NCBI GenBank assembly: GCA_047495785.1
Contig: JBLDXI010000003.1
Span: 2,108,001-2,172,000, forward strand
DNA from: Lepidodermella squamata
Taxonomy: Eukaryota; Gastrotricha
Length of the DNA stretch: 64,000 nucleotides
Reading direction: 5' to 3'
This document shows positions 13,301 through 21,519 of the stretch, piece after piece (the stretch's first letter is position 1; each line of letters begins with the position of its first letter). Made by a program: the position numbers and the translations under genes. The notes under the pieces were generated by a model. It was given only the letters and a program-made list of their open reading frames with translations, was not told the DNA's origin and did not search any database.

Positions 13301-14632
13301 GCCGATTTCTTAATGAAGAAACCTCCAACAGGACAGGTTCTTAATGCGGCTATGAATAAATTTCGAGTTTGCAATACAAATATGATGAAAACTAATCCAG
13401 ATAATGTGATTTTTACGTGCTGCTGTTGTTTTGTTCCATGAATTTGATTTCCGTTCATTCACTCTTGGAAAAAGCAGTAAAAATTGAGAAGAACTGAAAA
13501 AAGTCGTGAGAAAAGGTAATGTTGCAACACTCTGATTGACTTTAAAAATTTCTGTGAGCTAAAACTTAAAAGCAAAAACATGATCGTTTCCACGGGATAA
13601 TGTCTTTTACCACTTGCAAAAGAATGGACGCAAAAACATTGACGTTACCTTAAAAAGCGTCTCTACGACGATTTTTGTGACATTTGACATGCGATTCCTT
13701 GCGAATCCTGTGGATAGACTTTTTGCGCGACCAGCCAGCCTGGTAGAGCAGATCTTGGGCTTTCCAACGATATCAAGAAATCGAAAATCCATCCACGGGA
13801 TCTCGTATGGGAGGGTCCCAAAGAAGACCCGTTGGCGGCCGAAAACAGCCCCTCTACAACGATATTTGTGACATTTCAGATTTATTGCGATTTCAGGTCA
13901 GAGATGGAAAAGCACGTCAGCGAAGCAGGAGAAGAAACGTAAGTTTCATTATTCCATTATTTCATTATTCTTTTATTATTATGAAAAGCACTTAACGCAA
14001 TCACACACCCCTCAATTTCATTCCTGAAAGCGAACAATAAATAACTAACAATGGTTAAAATGATTTGTTGCGTTTTCAGAGCTGAGATGGCCGCGCACGT
14101 GACCCAGGCGCGTGTAGACGTGTAAGTTTCTCTCTTTTATTGTCTTACTACTTAAAAATCACTTGATGCAATCGCACACTCCTCGATTTCTTTCCCGAAA
14201 AAGAATAATAACTAATACTAGTTGAAATGATTATTTGCGTTTTCAGGGCTGCGATGGCCGCACATCTCAACCAAGCTCGACGTGATTTGTAAGTTTCATT
14301 ATTCCATTGCCTTACTATTTTTAAAAGAACTTGATGCAATCACACACCCCTCGATTTCATTCTCGAAATGGAACCATCAATAACTACCACTGATTAATAT
14401 GATTTATTGCGTTTTCAGGGCTGAGATGTCAACGCAAGTCCGTCAAGCTCCTGCGGATTTGTAAGTTTCATTAGTCCATTCTCTTCCTATTTTCAAAAGC
14501 ACTTATTGCAATCACACACCCCTCGATTTCATTCTCGAAATGGAACCATCAATAACTACCACTGATTAATATGATTTATTGCGTTTTCAGGGCTGAGATG
14601 TCAACGCAAGTCCGTCAAGTTCGTGCGGATTT
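1389..14632 (+). CDS. Micro-exon gene 1: predicted N-myristoylated protein with 14-residue coiled-coil units (3' end not found)
   Basis: No known family is recognised. Exon 1 (1389-1432) encodes MGNIFSTCRRSNDE, a good N-myristoylation signal (Gly2, Ser6) with a nearby Cys. It is followed by micro-exons at 4618-4659, 4790-4831, 4962-5003, 5134-5175, 5306-5347, 5478-5519, 5649-5681, 5811-5846, 5977-6012, 12262-12303, 12432-12473, 12623-12664, 13897-13938, 14080-14121, 14247-14288, 14419-14460 and 14591-14632. Each is flanked by AG and GTAAGT or GTGAGT. Every micro-exon is 42, 36 or 33 nt and is phase 2 on both sides. Translation gives units such as AEMAANVSKAQET, TMMAANVTQARVN and ADMANDVSQGRQT, with hydrophobic positions 3, 7, 10 and 14, which is exact 4-3 heptad spacing. 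Inferred role: a membrane-tethered coiled-coil protein. The gene is interrupted by mobile elements at about 6047-12157, 12738-13880 and after 14690. No stop-bearing exon was found before 19.8 kb; splicing into 19967 onward would stay in frame (320 residues). Confidence 0.72.
1433..4617 (+). other. Intron 1 of micro-exon gene 1
   Basis: This 3.2-kb intron holds an antisense gene or pseudogene at 2664-4050. Elsewhere (1433-2640 and 4060-4600) I see nothing recognisable apart from AT-rich sequence, a G run with a CCCC-rich partner near 2200-2230, and short unsupported ORFs. Confidence 0.5.
2664..4050 (-). pseudogene. Antisense SANT/Myb-like and coiled-coil protein gene, probably decayed
   Basis: Three minus-strand exons can be joined in phase. 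Exon A (about 4050-3878) encodes LKEEYKREEARMKATGEEAS and continues through NYERLKDIRGKSP, resembling the third-helix side of Myb/SANT-like DNA-binding domains; it ends at donor T|GTAAGG. Exon B (3671-3292) begins PDNLEIKEELVEPP, has a Ser/Thr/Ala-rich linker and ends in a charged helix containing EMLEIERESVREKQNRF and KIEQEERRIKIKEE. Exon D (2994-2664) continues LRQNNEMMRQQKELNRQQLQ, then a Pro-rich, Asn-rich tail ending QWRQ-stop. Within exon B the coil-like translation leaves the frame of the linker near 3400-3440, so at least one frameshift is present. Proteins with a SANT-like head and coiled-coil tail occur as Harbinger accessory proteins and as host regulators; I cannot tell which this is. 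The 5' exon is not found. Confidence 0.5.
4747..5434 (+). repeat. 344-bp tandem duplication of a two-exon unit
   Basis: The block holding exons 4790-4831 and 4962-5003 with their introns is repeated at an offset of exactly 344 bp (exons 5134-5175 and 5306-5347). Exons and introns look the same base for base over the unit. A third, partly diverged unit starts at 5478. This shows how the array grows: by copying exon-intron units, not exons alone. Confidence 0.85.
6047..6512. mobile_element. Left flank of the insertion: CCCGC-rich arm with tRNA-like relic
   Basis: The intron sequence following exon 5977-6012 breaks off at about 6046 and resumes at about 12158, so everything between is inserted. 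Bases 6055-6180 contain about eight copies of a CATCCCGCA-type motif in both orientations. Bases 6290-6480 contain a short GAAATTACGT tandem repeat and a second motif, GGCGATACTT, seen twice. The boundary with the transposon proper is taken as the inverted repeat starting at 6513. This arm may be part of the same element or an older insertion that the transposon entered. Confidence 0.45.
6205..6285 (-). other. tRNA-like relic (A-box and B-box present)
   Basis: On the minus strand the segment reads like a degenerate tRNA: GTGGCGCAATCGATTAG matches an A-box and GGTTCGATTCC matches a B-box. The acceptor arms do not pair, the T stem has mismatches and the D loop is too long, so it is not a working tRNA. 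It is best read as a tRNA-derived SINE head or a tRNA pseudogene carried in mobile DNA. Confidence 0.5.
6513..6665 (+). repeat. Left terminal inverted repeat of the transposon
   Basis: It pairs with 12003-12155 read on the other strand. The shared blocks include TTGACGGCTTGACGGG, GGATAATCGGATAAGTAAAG, CATCCCGCAC and GGGCGGAAAGCTGCCGG. The right copy has one extra CATCCCGCACTT unit and several substitutions. Confidence 0.82.
6676..6960. repeat. Left subterminal GTAC-rich zone
   Basis: The tetramer GTAC, mostly as GTACAG or CTGTAC, recurs many times in under 300 bp in both orientations. Bases 6826-6852 form a 27-nt near-perfect palindrome (GTACAGCTCA, T, TGAGCTGTAC, extended by GGC and GCC). 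Its counterpart lies inside the right end. Clustered palindromes next to transposon ends are typical of transposase-binding zones; that role is inferred. Confidence 0.65.
7488..8902 (+). CDS. Transposon-borne PB1-domain and zinc-finger protein (ORF1)
   Basis: Predicted exons are 7488-7821, 8046-8401 and 8531-8902, joining in phase to 353 residues. The start at 7488 (MTDSIVKVTIGE) follows an acceptor-like GATTTTAG. Residues about 5-85 look like a PB1 domain: a basic-end strand VKVTIG, then the acidic OPCA-type stretch LFWHDGDHFVIIDDDDDLLL. The middle exon is Pro-rich, then helical (VPLLKAVARTMDERRDLGE); I recognise no domain in it. The last exon has a Cys/His motif, CRLCDKTFFDSSGLKKHL, ending in LQLYC, a C2H2/C2HC-type finger. 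PB1 domains pair head-to-tail with other PB1 proteins, so this may bring transposase molecules or host factors together; that is inference. The acceptor before 8531 has a weak polypyrimidine tract, so the third exon could begin differently. Confidence 0.55.
8980..11191 (+). CDS. Spliced DDE-type transposase (ORF2), apparently intact
   Basis: Exons 8980-9653, 9705-10174, 10227-10530 and 10582-11191 join in phase to 685 residues. All introns are about 51 bp with GT-AG ends and a U-rich tail. Key motifs: VIQLDYEKALLSPAIS (first Asp region), FCFMSDDIDLEHPDGSS, LIIYSDNGTGNHSSYF (second Asp), then HTMMVVDHCHS joined across the third intron to LIERRG (the Glu region). The order resembles an animal transposase-like group with SDNC-GQN and GH-FLPND type motifs; I am not certain of the superfamily name. 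A Cys-rich finger, DKCCKCRKFRLRL, lies upstream of the catalytic part. A TAA at 10532-10534 looks like a premature stop only if the third intron is ignored. The start at 8980 is chosen as the first Met after an acceptor-like TTTAG; an upstream exon is possible. Confidence 0.65.
11640..11985. repeat. Right subterminal GTAC-rich zone with 25-bp tandem repeat
   Basis: Many GTAC palindromes occur in both orientations. Bases 11701-11800 contain about four tandem copies of a 25-bp unit beginning CTGTACTTGAAGTACAG, itself a palindrome. This zone mirrors 6676-6960 at the other end of the element. Confidence 0.75.
12003..12155 (-). repeat. Right terminal inverted repeat of the transposon
   Basis: Inverted copy of 6513-6665. 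It ends CCCGTCAAGCCGTCAA at 12140-12155. The array intron resumes within a few bases (AAAAGATCTTGATGCAGTCAC). Confidence 0.82.
12738..13880. other. Insertion of unknown origin in an array intron
   Basis: The intron after exon 12623-12664 departs from the array consensus at about 12737, and exon 13897-13938 is preceded by a non-standard intron end. The inserted 1.1 kb has a CG-rich GCGCGC patch near 13040-13075. An internal partial repeat shares TTTGTGACATTT between about 13670 and 13865. I see no protein domain and no clear ends. Confidence 0.45.
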
Positions 14633-14689
14633 GTAAGTTTCATTATTCCATTCTCTTACCATTTTTTAAAGCACTTGATGCAATCACAC

Positions 14690-15510
14690 ACCCCTCTATT
14701 TCATCTCCAAGGGGTAATATTCTCTCAAATTAGCATCGAATGCATGGTTATTTAAGAAGAAAGTTATCGTGGAGTTATCAAGAAAGAAATTTGCAAAAAA
14801 CATGGATAATTGATAGTAAAACATATATGATGACCAGAAATTTGCCAGATAGCTTTCTTCTTGGCAACATTCCCAATATTCACTACAATTTACTTAACGA
14901 GTTTCGATAGGAAATATTTCTCTCGCTATAAAAACATGGGTCTTTCCATTACCTCTACCTCCATTGCCATCGTGTATATCTTCAGGAAAGTACTTTTCTG
15001 GGCGACAAAAGATCAGAGATCACATTACAAAGAACCAAGCATCTTCAGATAGATCTGGTCGAGGGAGCAATTTTTTGAAAATTTGAAAAAAGCAATTGAT
15101 TGAAAATGTGGAAATATGTTTTCGCATTTGGAAATAAACAATGAAAATGAAATTTGTCTCGCTGTGGATAAGGGTGCGGGATAAGCTATACCCCACCCGG
15201 CCCACCCTACAAACATGATTTTTTGCCAGTATCAATGAGTAAGCATTCATCTTCTCGCAAAATCATTAACATATGCACACTATTTTTTGTATGGGAGAAT
15301 GCAGAGAAATTTTTATCACGCTGCAATACACGTGGACGTCCACATGATGAACTGCGGGATGTGCGGGATGACTGCGGGAGGAATTCGTATATTTCCACCT
15401 TGAAAAAAACAATTTAAAGCCACTGACTGGTTGGAGGATTAAATTCTGTACCTTAGCTTAAATCGCATGTGAGATGCCGCAGTTGGAAGAAATTTACAGC
15501 TGGGTCAGTG
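14690..15510. mobile_element. Repeat-derived sequence replacing the 3' end of the array
   Basis: The array intron consensus stops near 14695. Bases 15021-15141 are repeated in inverted orientation at 17045-17165 with almost no differences. A GGATAAGGGTGCGGGATAAG block at 15168-15187 is inverted near 16932-16951. CGGGATG-type motifs recur at 15355-15378. No gene is seen. Confidence 0.6.
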
Positions 15511-15520
15511 ATAGAAATCA

Positions 15521-16475
15521 ATGCAAGTACCAATGTTGAACTGCAAACGTGAGTCCATGAACGGGCTGGAAAAAGAAGCGGAAGAAGCAAATGCAAAGAA
15601 CGACTTCAGAAAGCTGTACGAAGTCATCAAGCTTCTTGGAGGTGAAAAGCGAGGCGGTTGTTCGGCAGAGCGGGCGCCAAGCGCCAAACGATTGGCTAAC
15701 CGAGCTGATAGTCAAAATTCCGAAAAAGGGGACGTGACCAACTGCGACAATTGGCGGGTATCACCCTTCTCTCGATTCCTAGCAAGGTGTGAAAACCAGC
15801 GAGGAACAGGCTGGTTTTCGCTCGCTCCGTGGGTGCATCGACCAAATCTTTGCCCTGCGGAGTATTGCGGAACAGTGCCTTCTGTGGAATTGCCCGGCGC
15901 TTGAAAACTTTGACGACTCCAAGAACTGCGACTTCGACTGCGAAACCTTGTGGAAAATCCTCCGACACTACGGCATTCCGGACAAAATTGTTCGATTGAT
16001 CGCCATTTTCTACACTGACTTTGAGTGCCGAATAATGATGGAGGCTGGAGTAGAGAGCGAAGGTTTTGCTGTCAACTCAGTGTTAGGCAGGGCTGTCTCT
16101 TGTTCTGCGTCGCGATCGATTTCGTGATGCGAGCTGTTACCGAAGTGCTAGGCGCACCCACTGAGTTGCCCTTGGGTGGACGCCTCAGGGCAGACGGGTG
16201 GTGGAGCTGACAAAAACTACGTGGCGGGCTACCTTTGAAAACGACCTGCGCAGCATGGGGTTAAGTTGGGGATCGGCTCAGATCTTGGCCAGGGACTCAG
16301 TGGAGAAGAGCCAGCGAGGAGGCAGTGCGCTCTGCTAAGGGACTATACTAGAACTACTACTAATACTACCATTGTTTGGAGGTTATCGGAATTCCCAGAA
16401 AATCAAGAAAAAATCATCGAAGTTCGCTCCAAGTATCAGAAGGTAGCTCTTGGTATGAAGAATCTGTTTTCCTGA
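15521..16475 (+). pseudogene. Decayed LINE (non-LTR retrotransposon) reverse-transcriptase fragment
   Basis: Translation in shifting frames gives LINE reverse-transcriptase signatures: a stretch like KGDVTNCDNWR, then EEQAGFRS, RGCIDQIFALRSIAEQ, then ETLWKILRHYGIPDKIVRLI and FYTDFECRIMMEAG. The frame changes several times (near 15730, 15790 and 16090), the FD-AFDS core is damaged and the YADD region is missing. It is a dead fragment. Confidence 0.75.
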
Positions 16476-17437
16476 AAAAGTCGTTCAATTTAACTTTTTT
16501 TACTGTTTTTACTAGTTTTCATGGTTTATTTCCAAATGCGAAAACATATTTCCACATTTTAAATCAATTGCTTCCTGGTTAAATGTTGAAAAAATATTGC
16601 TCCTCTCGACCAGATCTATCTGAAGATGCTTGGTTCTTTGTAATGTGATCTTTTGTTGTCAAGAAATCGAGGTTTGAAATTTTGATATTTCCGATTTTTG
16701 GCCTCCAAGAAATTGATGAATCAGCAGGCCATCTGGCGCCCACGGCGTTACACCCTTTGTCTCGCGCTTAGTCAGTCTATACTGAACATTTGCCATTGCG
16801 TATACAGTAATATATACGCAATGGTAGATACGGTATAGAAGTATTTCGAAGCATACCCTCCCTGTAAAGGGCGCTTAAACCGGGCCCCGCACTGGGTGCG
16901 CCCCGCAACGCTTTCTTCGTATAGCTACGTATAGCTTATCCCGCACCCTTATCCCGCAGTCCCGCATCACGTGAACAAACTGCTCTCGGTATGAAGAATC
17001 TGTTTTCCTGAAAAATTCGTTCAATTTAACTTTGTTTGTAGCAATTTTCATTGTTTATTTCCAAATGCGAAAACATATTTCCACATTTTCAATCAATTGC
17101 TTTTTTCAAATTTTCAAAAAATTGCTCCCTCGACCAGATCTATCTGAAGATGCTTGGTTCTTTGTAATCTGATCTTTTGTTGTCAAGAAATCGAGGTTTG
17201 AAATTTTGATATTTCCGATTTTTGGCCTCCAAGAAATTGATGAATCAGCAGGCCATCTGGCGCCCACGGCGTTACACCCTTTGTCTCGCGCTTAGTCAGT
17301 CTATACTGAACATTTGCCATTGCGTATACAGTAATATATACGCAATGGTAGATACGGTATAGAAGTATTTCGAAGCATACCCTCCCTGTAAAGGGCGCTT
17401 AAACCGGGCCCCGCACTGGGTGCGCCCCGCAACGCTT
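16447..17437 (+). repeat. Direct repeat of about 465 bp, two copies
   Basis: Bases 16447-16913 and 16981-17437 are closely similar. Both run from GGTATGAAGAATCTGTTTTC to CCCCGCAACGCTTT. The first part of each copy also occurs inverted at 15021-15141. The spacer 16914-16980 carries CATCCCGC-type motifs. Confidence 0.8.
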
Positions 17438-17730
17438 TTTAGGTGAGATAGACGTGTCGCAGACACCCGAGAATCCATCTCAGAATTCGTTTCTTACATA
17501 AAGATTCCTTCATTTTTTGTTTTGTTCTAGTGCATCGGCTGGCACCCAGCACGCTGCAGTACGTATTAGGACTTACAGATGAATTACCTGCAAACAAAGG
17601 GCTGATCGATCGGACCGATCGCAAATATCGCGGGGCAGTCCATCACTGACGCAGCAAAGATAACTTCGGCTCAAATTCTTAACATCGCCTCCTTTCTGTT
17701 TGCGCTACAGCAACATCACTCAAGTCTACT

Positions 17731-18648
17731 GTTATTCAATATGCAGACGACACCACCATTTATTTCTCGGCTAAAAATGTGACTGAAATTGAAAGCGTTC
17801 TTCAAAAAGACCTTGACAATCTCGTACTATGGCTAGGTTCTAACTGTCTCAAAGTTAACGGCAAAAAATCCCAGCTAATGATCGTTACACTGAAATCAAT
17901 TGGCAAAATTAATATTACTATAGGCGGGGTCTCAATTGAACAGACAGATTCGATTTGTTTATTAGGCTTCACTCTAGACGAAAAACTGCTCTACAAGGAA
18001 CACATCGAGAAAGCTTGCTCTAAGGCTCGAAAAGGTATTTATGCGCTTCAATTAGCGGCAAAGAATGGCTTGAATAGGGACTGCCTGAAATCAATGGCAA
18101 ATGGCTTGATTTTTTCGCACTTACAGTACTGCGATATTATTCTAAATGAAGCCTGTCCGACTTCTCTTCAAAAACTACAATCTTTGCAGGATAAGGCTGT
18201 CAGAATTGTCATGAATGCGCCGGATTGTGCCGACCCTTCTCCTCTACGCGACGAGCTCAAATGGCTTGACCTTCAGGGCAAGCGAAACGTGCACATTGCC
18301 ACCTTAATGTACAGATGTCTTGCTGGTGATGCACCCGATGTTATAAAATCTATTTTTGTTCCTAATCCTCCATCTTCTACTCGTTCTTCACGTCTCAGCT
18401 TCAAAATTCCTACTATGAGACTTGACTACGGCCAGGCCTCTCTTAGTTACGCAGGGCCTCTCTTGTTTAACAATTTACCACTCCACTTTCATTGTCCTCA
18501 TCATCGCCCAGTCGATATTACTTCCTATACTAGCCTCCCTCCACGATGCGATTGCGGCTTCAAAATCTGTTACAATGCTCACTCTTGCCGACAACTTGTT
18601 TACAATTTTCTGTTGACTAAACCTAAGCTCAAATCATATAAATGCTAA
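17731..18648 (+). pseudogene. 3' half of a Jockey/CR1-like LINE reverse transcriptase
   Basis: An open frame starts within the catalytic motif IQYADDTTIYFSAKN (YADD at 17740-17751) and runs 302 codons to a stop at 18646-18648. It contains DLDNLVLWLGSNCLKVN, FTLDEKLLYKEHIEKACSKA and the thumb/C-terminal region LKSYKC-stop. Everything upstream of the catalytic site is absent, typical of 5'-truncated LINE insertions. The 3' UTR ends near 18800 in an AATAAAATAAATAAAAG tail. Confidence 0.82.
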
Positions 18649-18799
18649 ATTTTGTACATCTTTTGTTTTGTTATTATCAAACTTTGAAACGGATTGAAAC
18701 ATGACTCGAATTTTCTGCCACTTTTATACCACTTGAAACTTTTTGTTATCGTGCTCTCAACTTTGGGATTTATGCACTTAAATAAAATAAATAAAAGAA

Positions 18800-19311
18800 A
18801 CATTTTGGTGAAGTGGTACATGCGTAATACGGGCGTAATAGAGTGGGAATCGATTTTCAAGCCGAAGTTATCGAGCGGCATTGTTGTTATTTACTGCAAA
18901 TGTACTCGGACGCGCCTCAGCAATTCGAGCTCTGCAATTCATGACAAAATAAATCGATGATTATTACACCGTACCCACATATTTTTAGTGAAGTTTCCCA
19001 CATTAGCATTTGCAGCTCAGCACTAAATTAAGGAAAGATTGTATATATACCGGCTTCCACGTTCAACTTGTTCCCGAATTAAAAAAGTTTTTAGTTCTAG
19101 AAAACTGGGTGTCCTCCGGTGTCCTCGGGTTTTTTTCATTTGTCAGGTCAACCTGTAGCTACAAAAAGTATTTAGCATCATAGGCGGATCGAGGTCTTTA
19201 CTCATACGTGGAACTGACATTTAATGGGATCATTCTGAGTTTTTTGTGCTATTACCCGTTTATGGACCTCAGCGTCTTTTTATCTTTAAAAATAACCTGA
19301 AATTAAGAGAT
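18800..19311. other. Intergenic stretch without recognised gene
   Basis: No domain, repeat or exon signal was identified here. Confidence 0.4.
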
Positions 19312-19314
19312 GGC

Positions 19315-19440
19315 GGAGATAGGCGCAAATAATATACATATTGTTGCTTTGTGTTGTCTCATTTCGAATAATGAGCCGCGTGAAAACAGTCGATAACTAC
19401 TTATCGATTTTATTTATCTACAATGCACCAGATACAGAAT
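19315..19440 (+). promoter_or_regulatory. Conserved upstream block shared with 1-140
   Basis: The block contains TTTCGAATAATGAGCCGCGTG, GATAGGCGCAAATA, TTGCTTTGTGTTGT and CAGATACAGAAT in the same order and spacing as bases 5-140. It lies about 400-500 bp before the start codon of micro-exon gene 2. Its conservation while surrounding DNA differs suggests a promoter or 5' UTR copied along with the gene. Confidence 0.55.
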
Positions 19441-19554
19441 GAATTGATTAAACGAAGGCAAAATCAATTGATCAATGATGCCAGGACCATTTTTTCTACC
19501 GGTTTTACTCAAGATCGTGCTGCCCTTGCATCAGCCACCTTCGCTATGCATTAA
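19423..19554 (+). CDS. Possible 43-residue small ORF upstream of micro-exon gene 2
   Basis: An ATG at 19423 opens a 43-codon frame (MHQIQNELIKRRQNQL through STGFTQDRAALAS) ending at TAA 19552-19554. The amino-acid mix looks protein-like and helical at the start. It overlaps the end of the conserved upstream block, so it could be an upstream ORF, a small protein or a LINE-derived remnant. No match to a known family. Confidence 0.22.
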   Translation: MHQIQNELIKRRQNQLINDARTIFSTGFTQDRAALASATFAMH

Positions 19555-19811
19555 ATGATTAAATCCGCTAAGAAAATTGAGTTTGTGCAACAGGTTTTGT
19601 GCAACTGCATGTGTGAAAAATCGATTTTGTGCAAAAGTACAGGTAAATCCATTTCGCCAATGAAACTCTTCGATTTCTTAAGAAAATTCGACATTAACTT
19701 GACAACTGCGGCTTTATGTGGCCACCCTTTATATGAGTTTTGATCAAAATCTATATCGAATTTTAGTTCGTTAGTCGCTTCAACGACCATAATACTTGGC
19801 ACTTTACTATC

Positions 19812-21401
19812 ATGGGGAACTGTCTGGCCGGTCTATTTCCGCAAGTGGCTATTGAACGGTAAGCTTATATTGCCAAAATAACCAGATCACTAACAATAGT
19901 CTTATTCAAAACTATTTTATAGGATAAAGCTTGTTGGTATAACAATTAACATGTTTGTAATTTCAGGCAACGCATGGCCGATCTATTTGCCGAGGCAGAA
20001 AAAAACCAGTAAGTTTGCGCATGCGACGGATTGAGCCAAGATGCCAAGACGCGTTTGTTTCTTTTTCCGTCACACTGTTACAGCATTGGCATCTTGAATT
20101 GATTAGCTGAATTGAGTAGACTCAAACGTGGTATTCTACGAATGACATAATAAAAATTAAATAGATATAAAAATGCCATTGATTACTGTAATTTATTTAC
20201 ATGTGATTTCAGGGAGATTTTCGAACAAAGAATGGGATTAATGATGGCGCAGTTGGCGAATCTCATCCAAGCGCTGTCGGATTTTGTATTCGACGAAACG
20301 AAGCCGGAAGAGTAAGTTATTGATTTCGCGCCGAATCTCATTTTGAATTTCTCAAAACGGATATCTCCGTTGTTCACCAAATGTTGCATGCATATTATGG
20401 AAAGCAGCAATTTTTCGAGGTAGGCTCTTGTTATGCTTTGAGGTAGGCAATCCGACCTCTATTGCGATAAAAAAACCTCGTTTTCACCTTTCACTAATAT
20501 GGTTTCATTTGACTTGATGATATCAAGACTGATCAGCAATAGCCTAGATCTTATACCACGTGAAAGAGTAGCTCGCGTTCTACATGCATGCAAAGTTTGG
20601 TGGAAAAGGGAGATATCCGTTTTGAGAACCACTCTATTAATTACAGCAGATCAAAATTGTAGATTGAGTGCTTTTACTCTGGTCATTTTTTTCAAATAAT
20701 ATGGTGATTTCTTAACAATTTCAGGAAGGAAATGGCCAATGTCATGAAAGAAGCAAGAGAAAGCGCGTACGTTTTATTATGTTTTTGACCGATTAAAAGA
20801 AGGAGGACCCAGAGGTTTCCCAACTTACGGCGTCGTAGTTATTCATGTAGAATCAGTAGCATATGAAGCTGAAGTAATTTCTCGGAAAATTCATTAATTT
20901 TGATCAATTCGATCGCAAAGATCCTAAGATTTATACGTCGCGACTTGCGTGCCATAACAGTGTGTGCCGGAAATAGAAACAAATGGCGTAATGCATTTGA
21001 TTCGCAGAAAAAACTGGTGTTCATCTTTTTTCCAGCGATTATCAGGCACGCGACTGACTTGGCGAAGGTGCAAAAAGTTAGTTTTGCGTCTTTTGTTTTT
21101 ATATGTCCGACACATTGCTATGGCGCGCAAGTCGCGAAATGATCGATGCTGTGGGTCGATAAGCAAGTAGCAATTCGAGTGGTGACCTTCCCCTTCACCT
21201 TATACCTAAAATACCAGAAGAGGTGTTAAAAATGAATATCGTGATCGTAAATCTGTTTGATCCTTTAATTTCCAAGTGTCGCAACTTCAACTGAGAAACC
21301 ACTTTATGCAATCCCAAAATTCATGCCAACCTAAGTTCTTCTTCTTGTTTTGTTCCAGCCTAGCGGCTGTTGCCGAGAAACGTAAGCGAATCATGGCTTG
21401 A
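19812..21401 (+). CDS. Micro-exon gene 2: complete 90-residue acylated coiled-coil protein
   Basis: Exons are 19812-19858, 19967-20008 (42 nt), 20213-20311 (99 nt), 20725-20766 (42 nt) and 21359-21401 (ending TGA). Every junction is phase 2 with GT-AG ends. The N-terminus MGNCLAGLF offers Gly2 for myristoylation and Cys4 for palmitoylation. The 42-nt exons encode QRMADLFAEAEKNQ and KEMANVMKEARES, the same x-x-M-A-heptad pattern as gene 1. The 33-residue exon carries a Met-rich helix (RMGLMMAQLANLIQ). The last exon adds LAAVAEKRKRIMA, a basic helix. Inferred: a small membrane-anchored helical protein, paralogous to gene 1, or an alternative first exon plus shared 3' exons of one locus. Family unknown. 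Confidence 0.68.
20807..20890 (+). pseudogene. Partial copy of exon 3 of the B-box/ankyrin gene, inside an intron
   Basis: Bases 20811-20883 match 23940-24016 at roughly 85-90%, covering TTTCCCAACT, GTAGTTATTCAT, GAATCAGT, GCATATGA and GCTGAAGTAATTTCTCGG. The encoded peptide GVVVIHVESVAYEAE corresponds to GVVVIHKESVAYDAE. The donor GAA|GTAATT is kept. It lies within the last intron of micro-exon gene 2. Confidence 0.75.
20938..21140. mobile_element. Foldback (MITE-like) element of about 200 bp
   Basis: The left arm CGCGACTTGCGTGCCATAAC and the reverse complement of the right end (CGCGACTTGCGCGCCATAGC) match with few changes, and similarity continues inward. The two halves form one long imperfect hairpin. 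No coding capacity. Confidence 0.7.
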
Positions 21402-21513
21402 AGCGCCGTTCAGCTAATGTCATCTAATCATATACTGATCGATCGAACTTATGCTTATCATTATCGTAATAATCATATCATTTGATGCGTGTTTAGTGTA
21501 GAAATTATTTGCC

Positions 21514-21519
21514 AATAAA
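21514..21519 (+). terminator. Poly(A) signal of micro-exon gene 2
   Basis: AATAAA lies 113 nt after the TGA at 21399-21401, a normal spacing for a 3' UTR. Confidence 0.55.
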
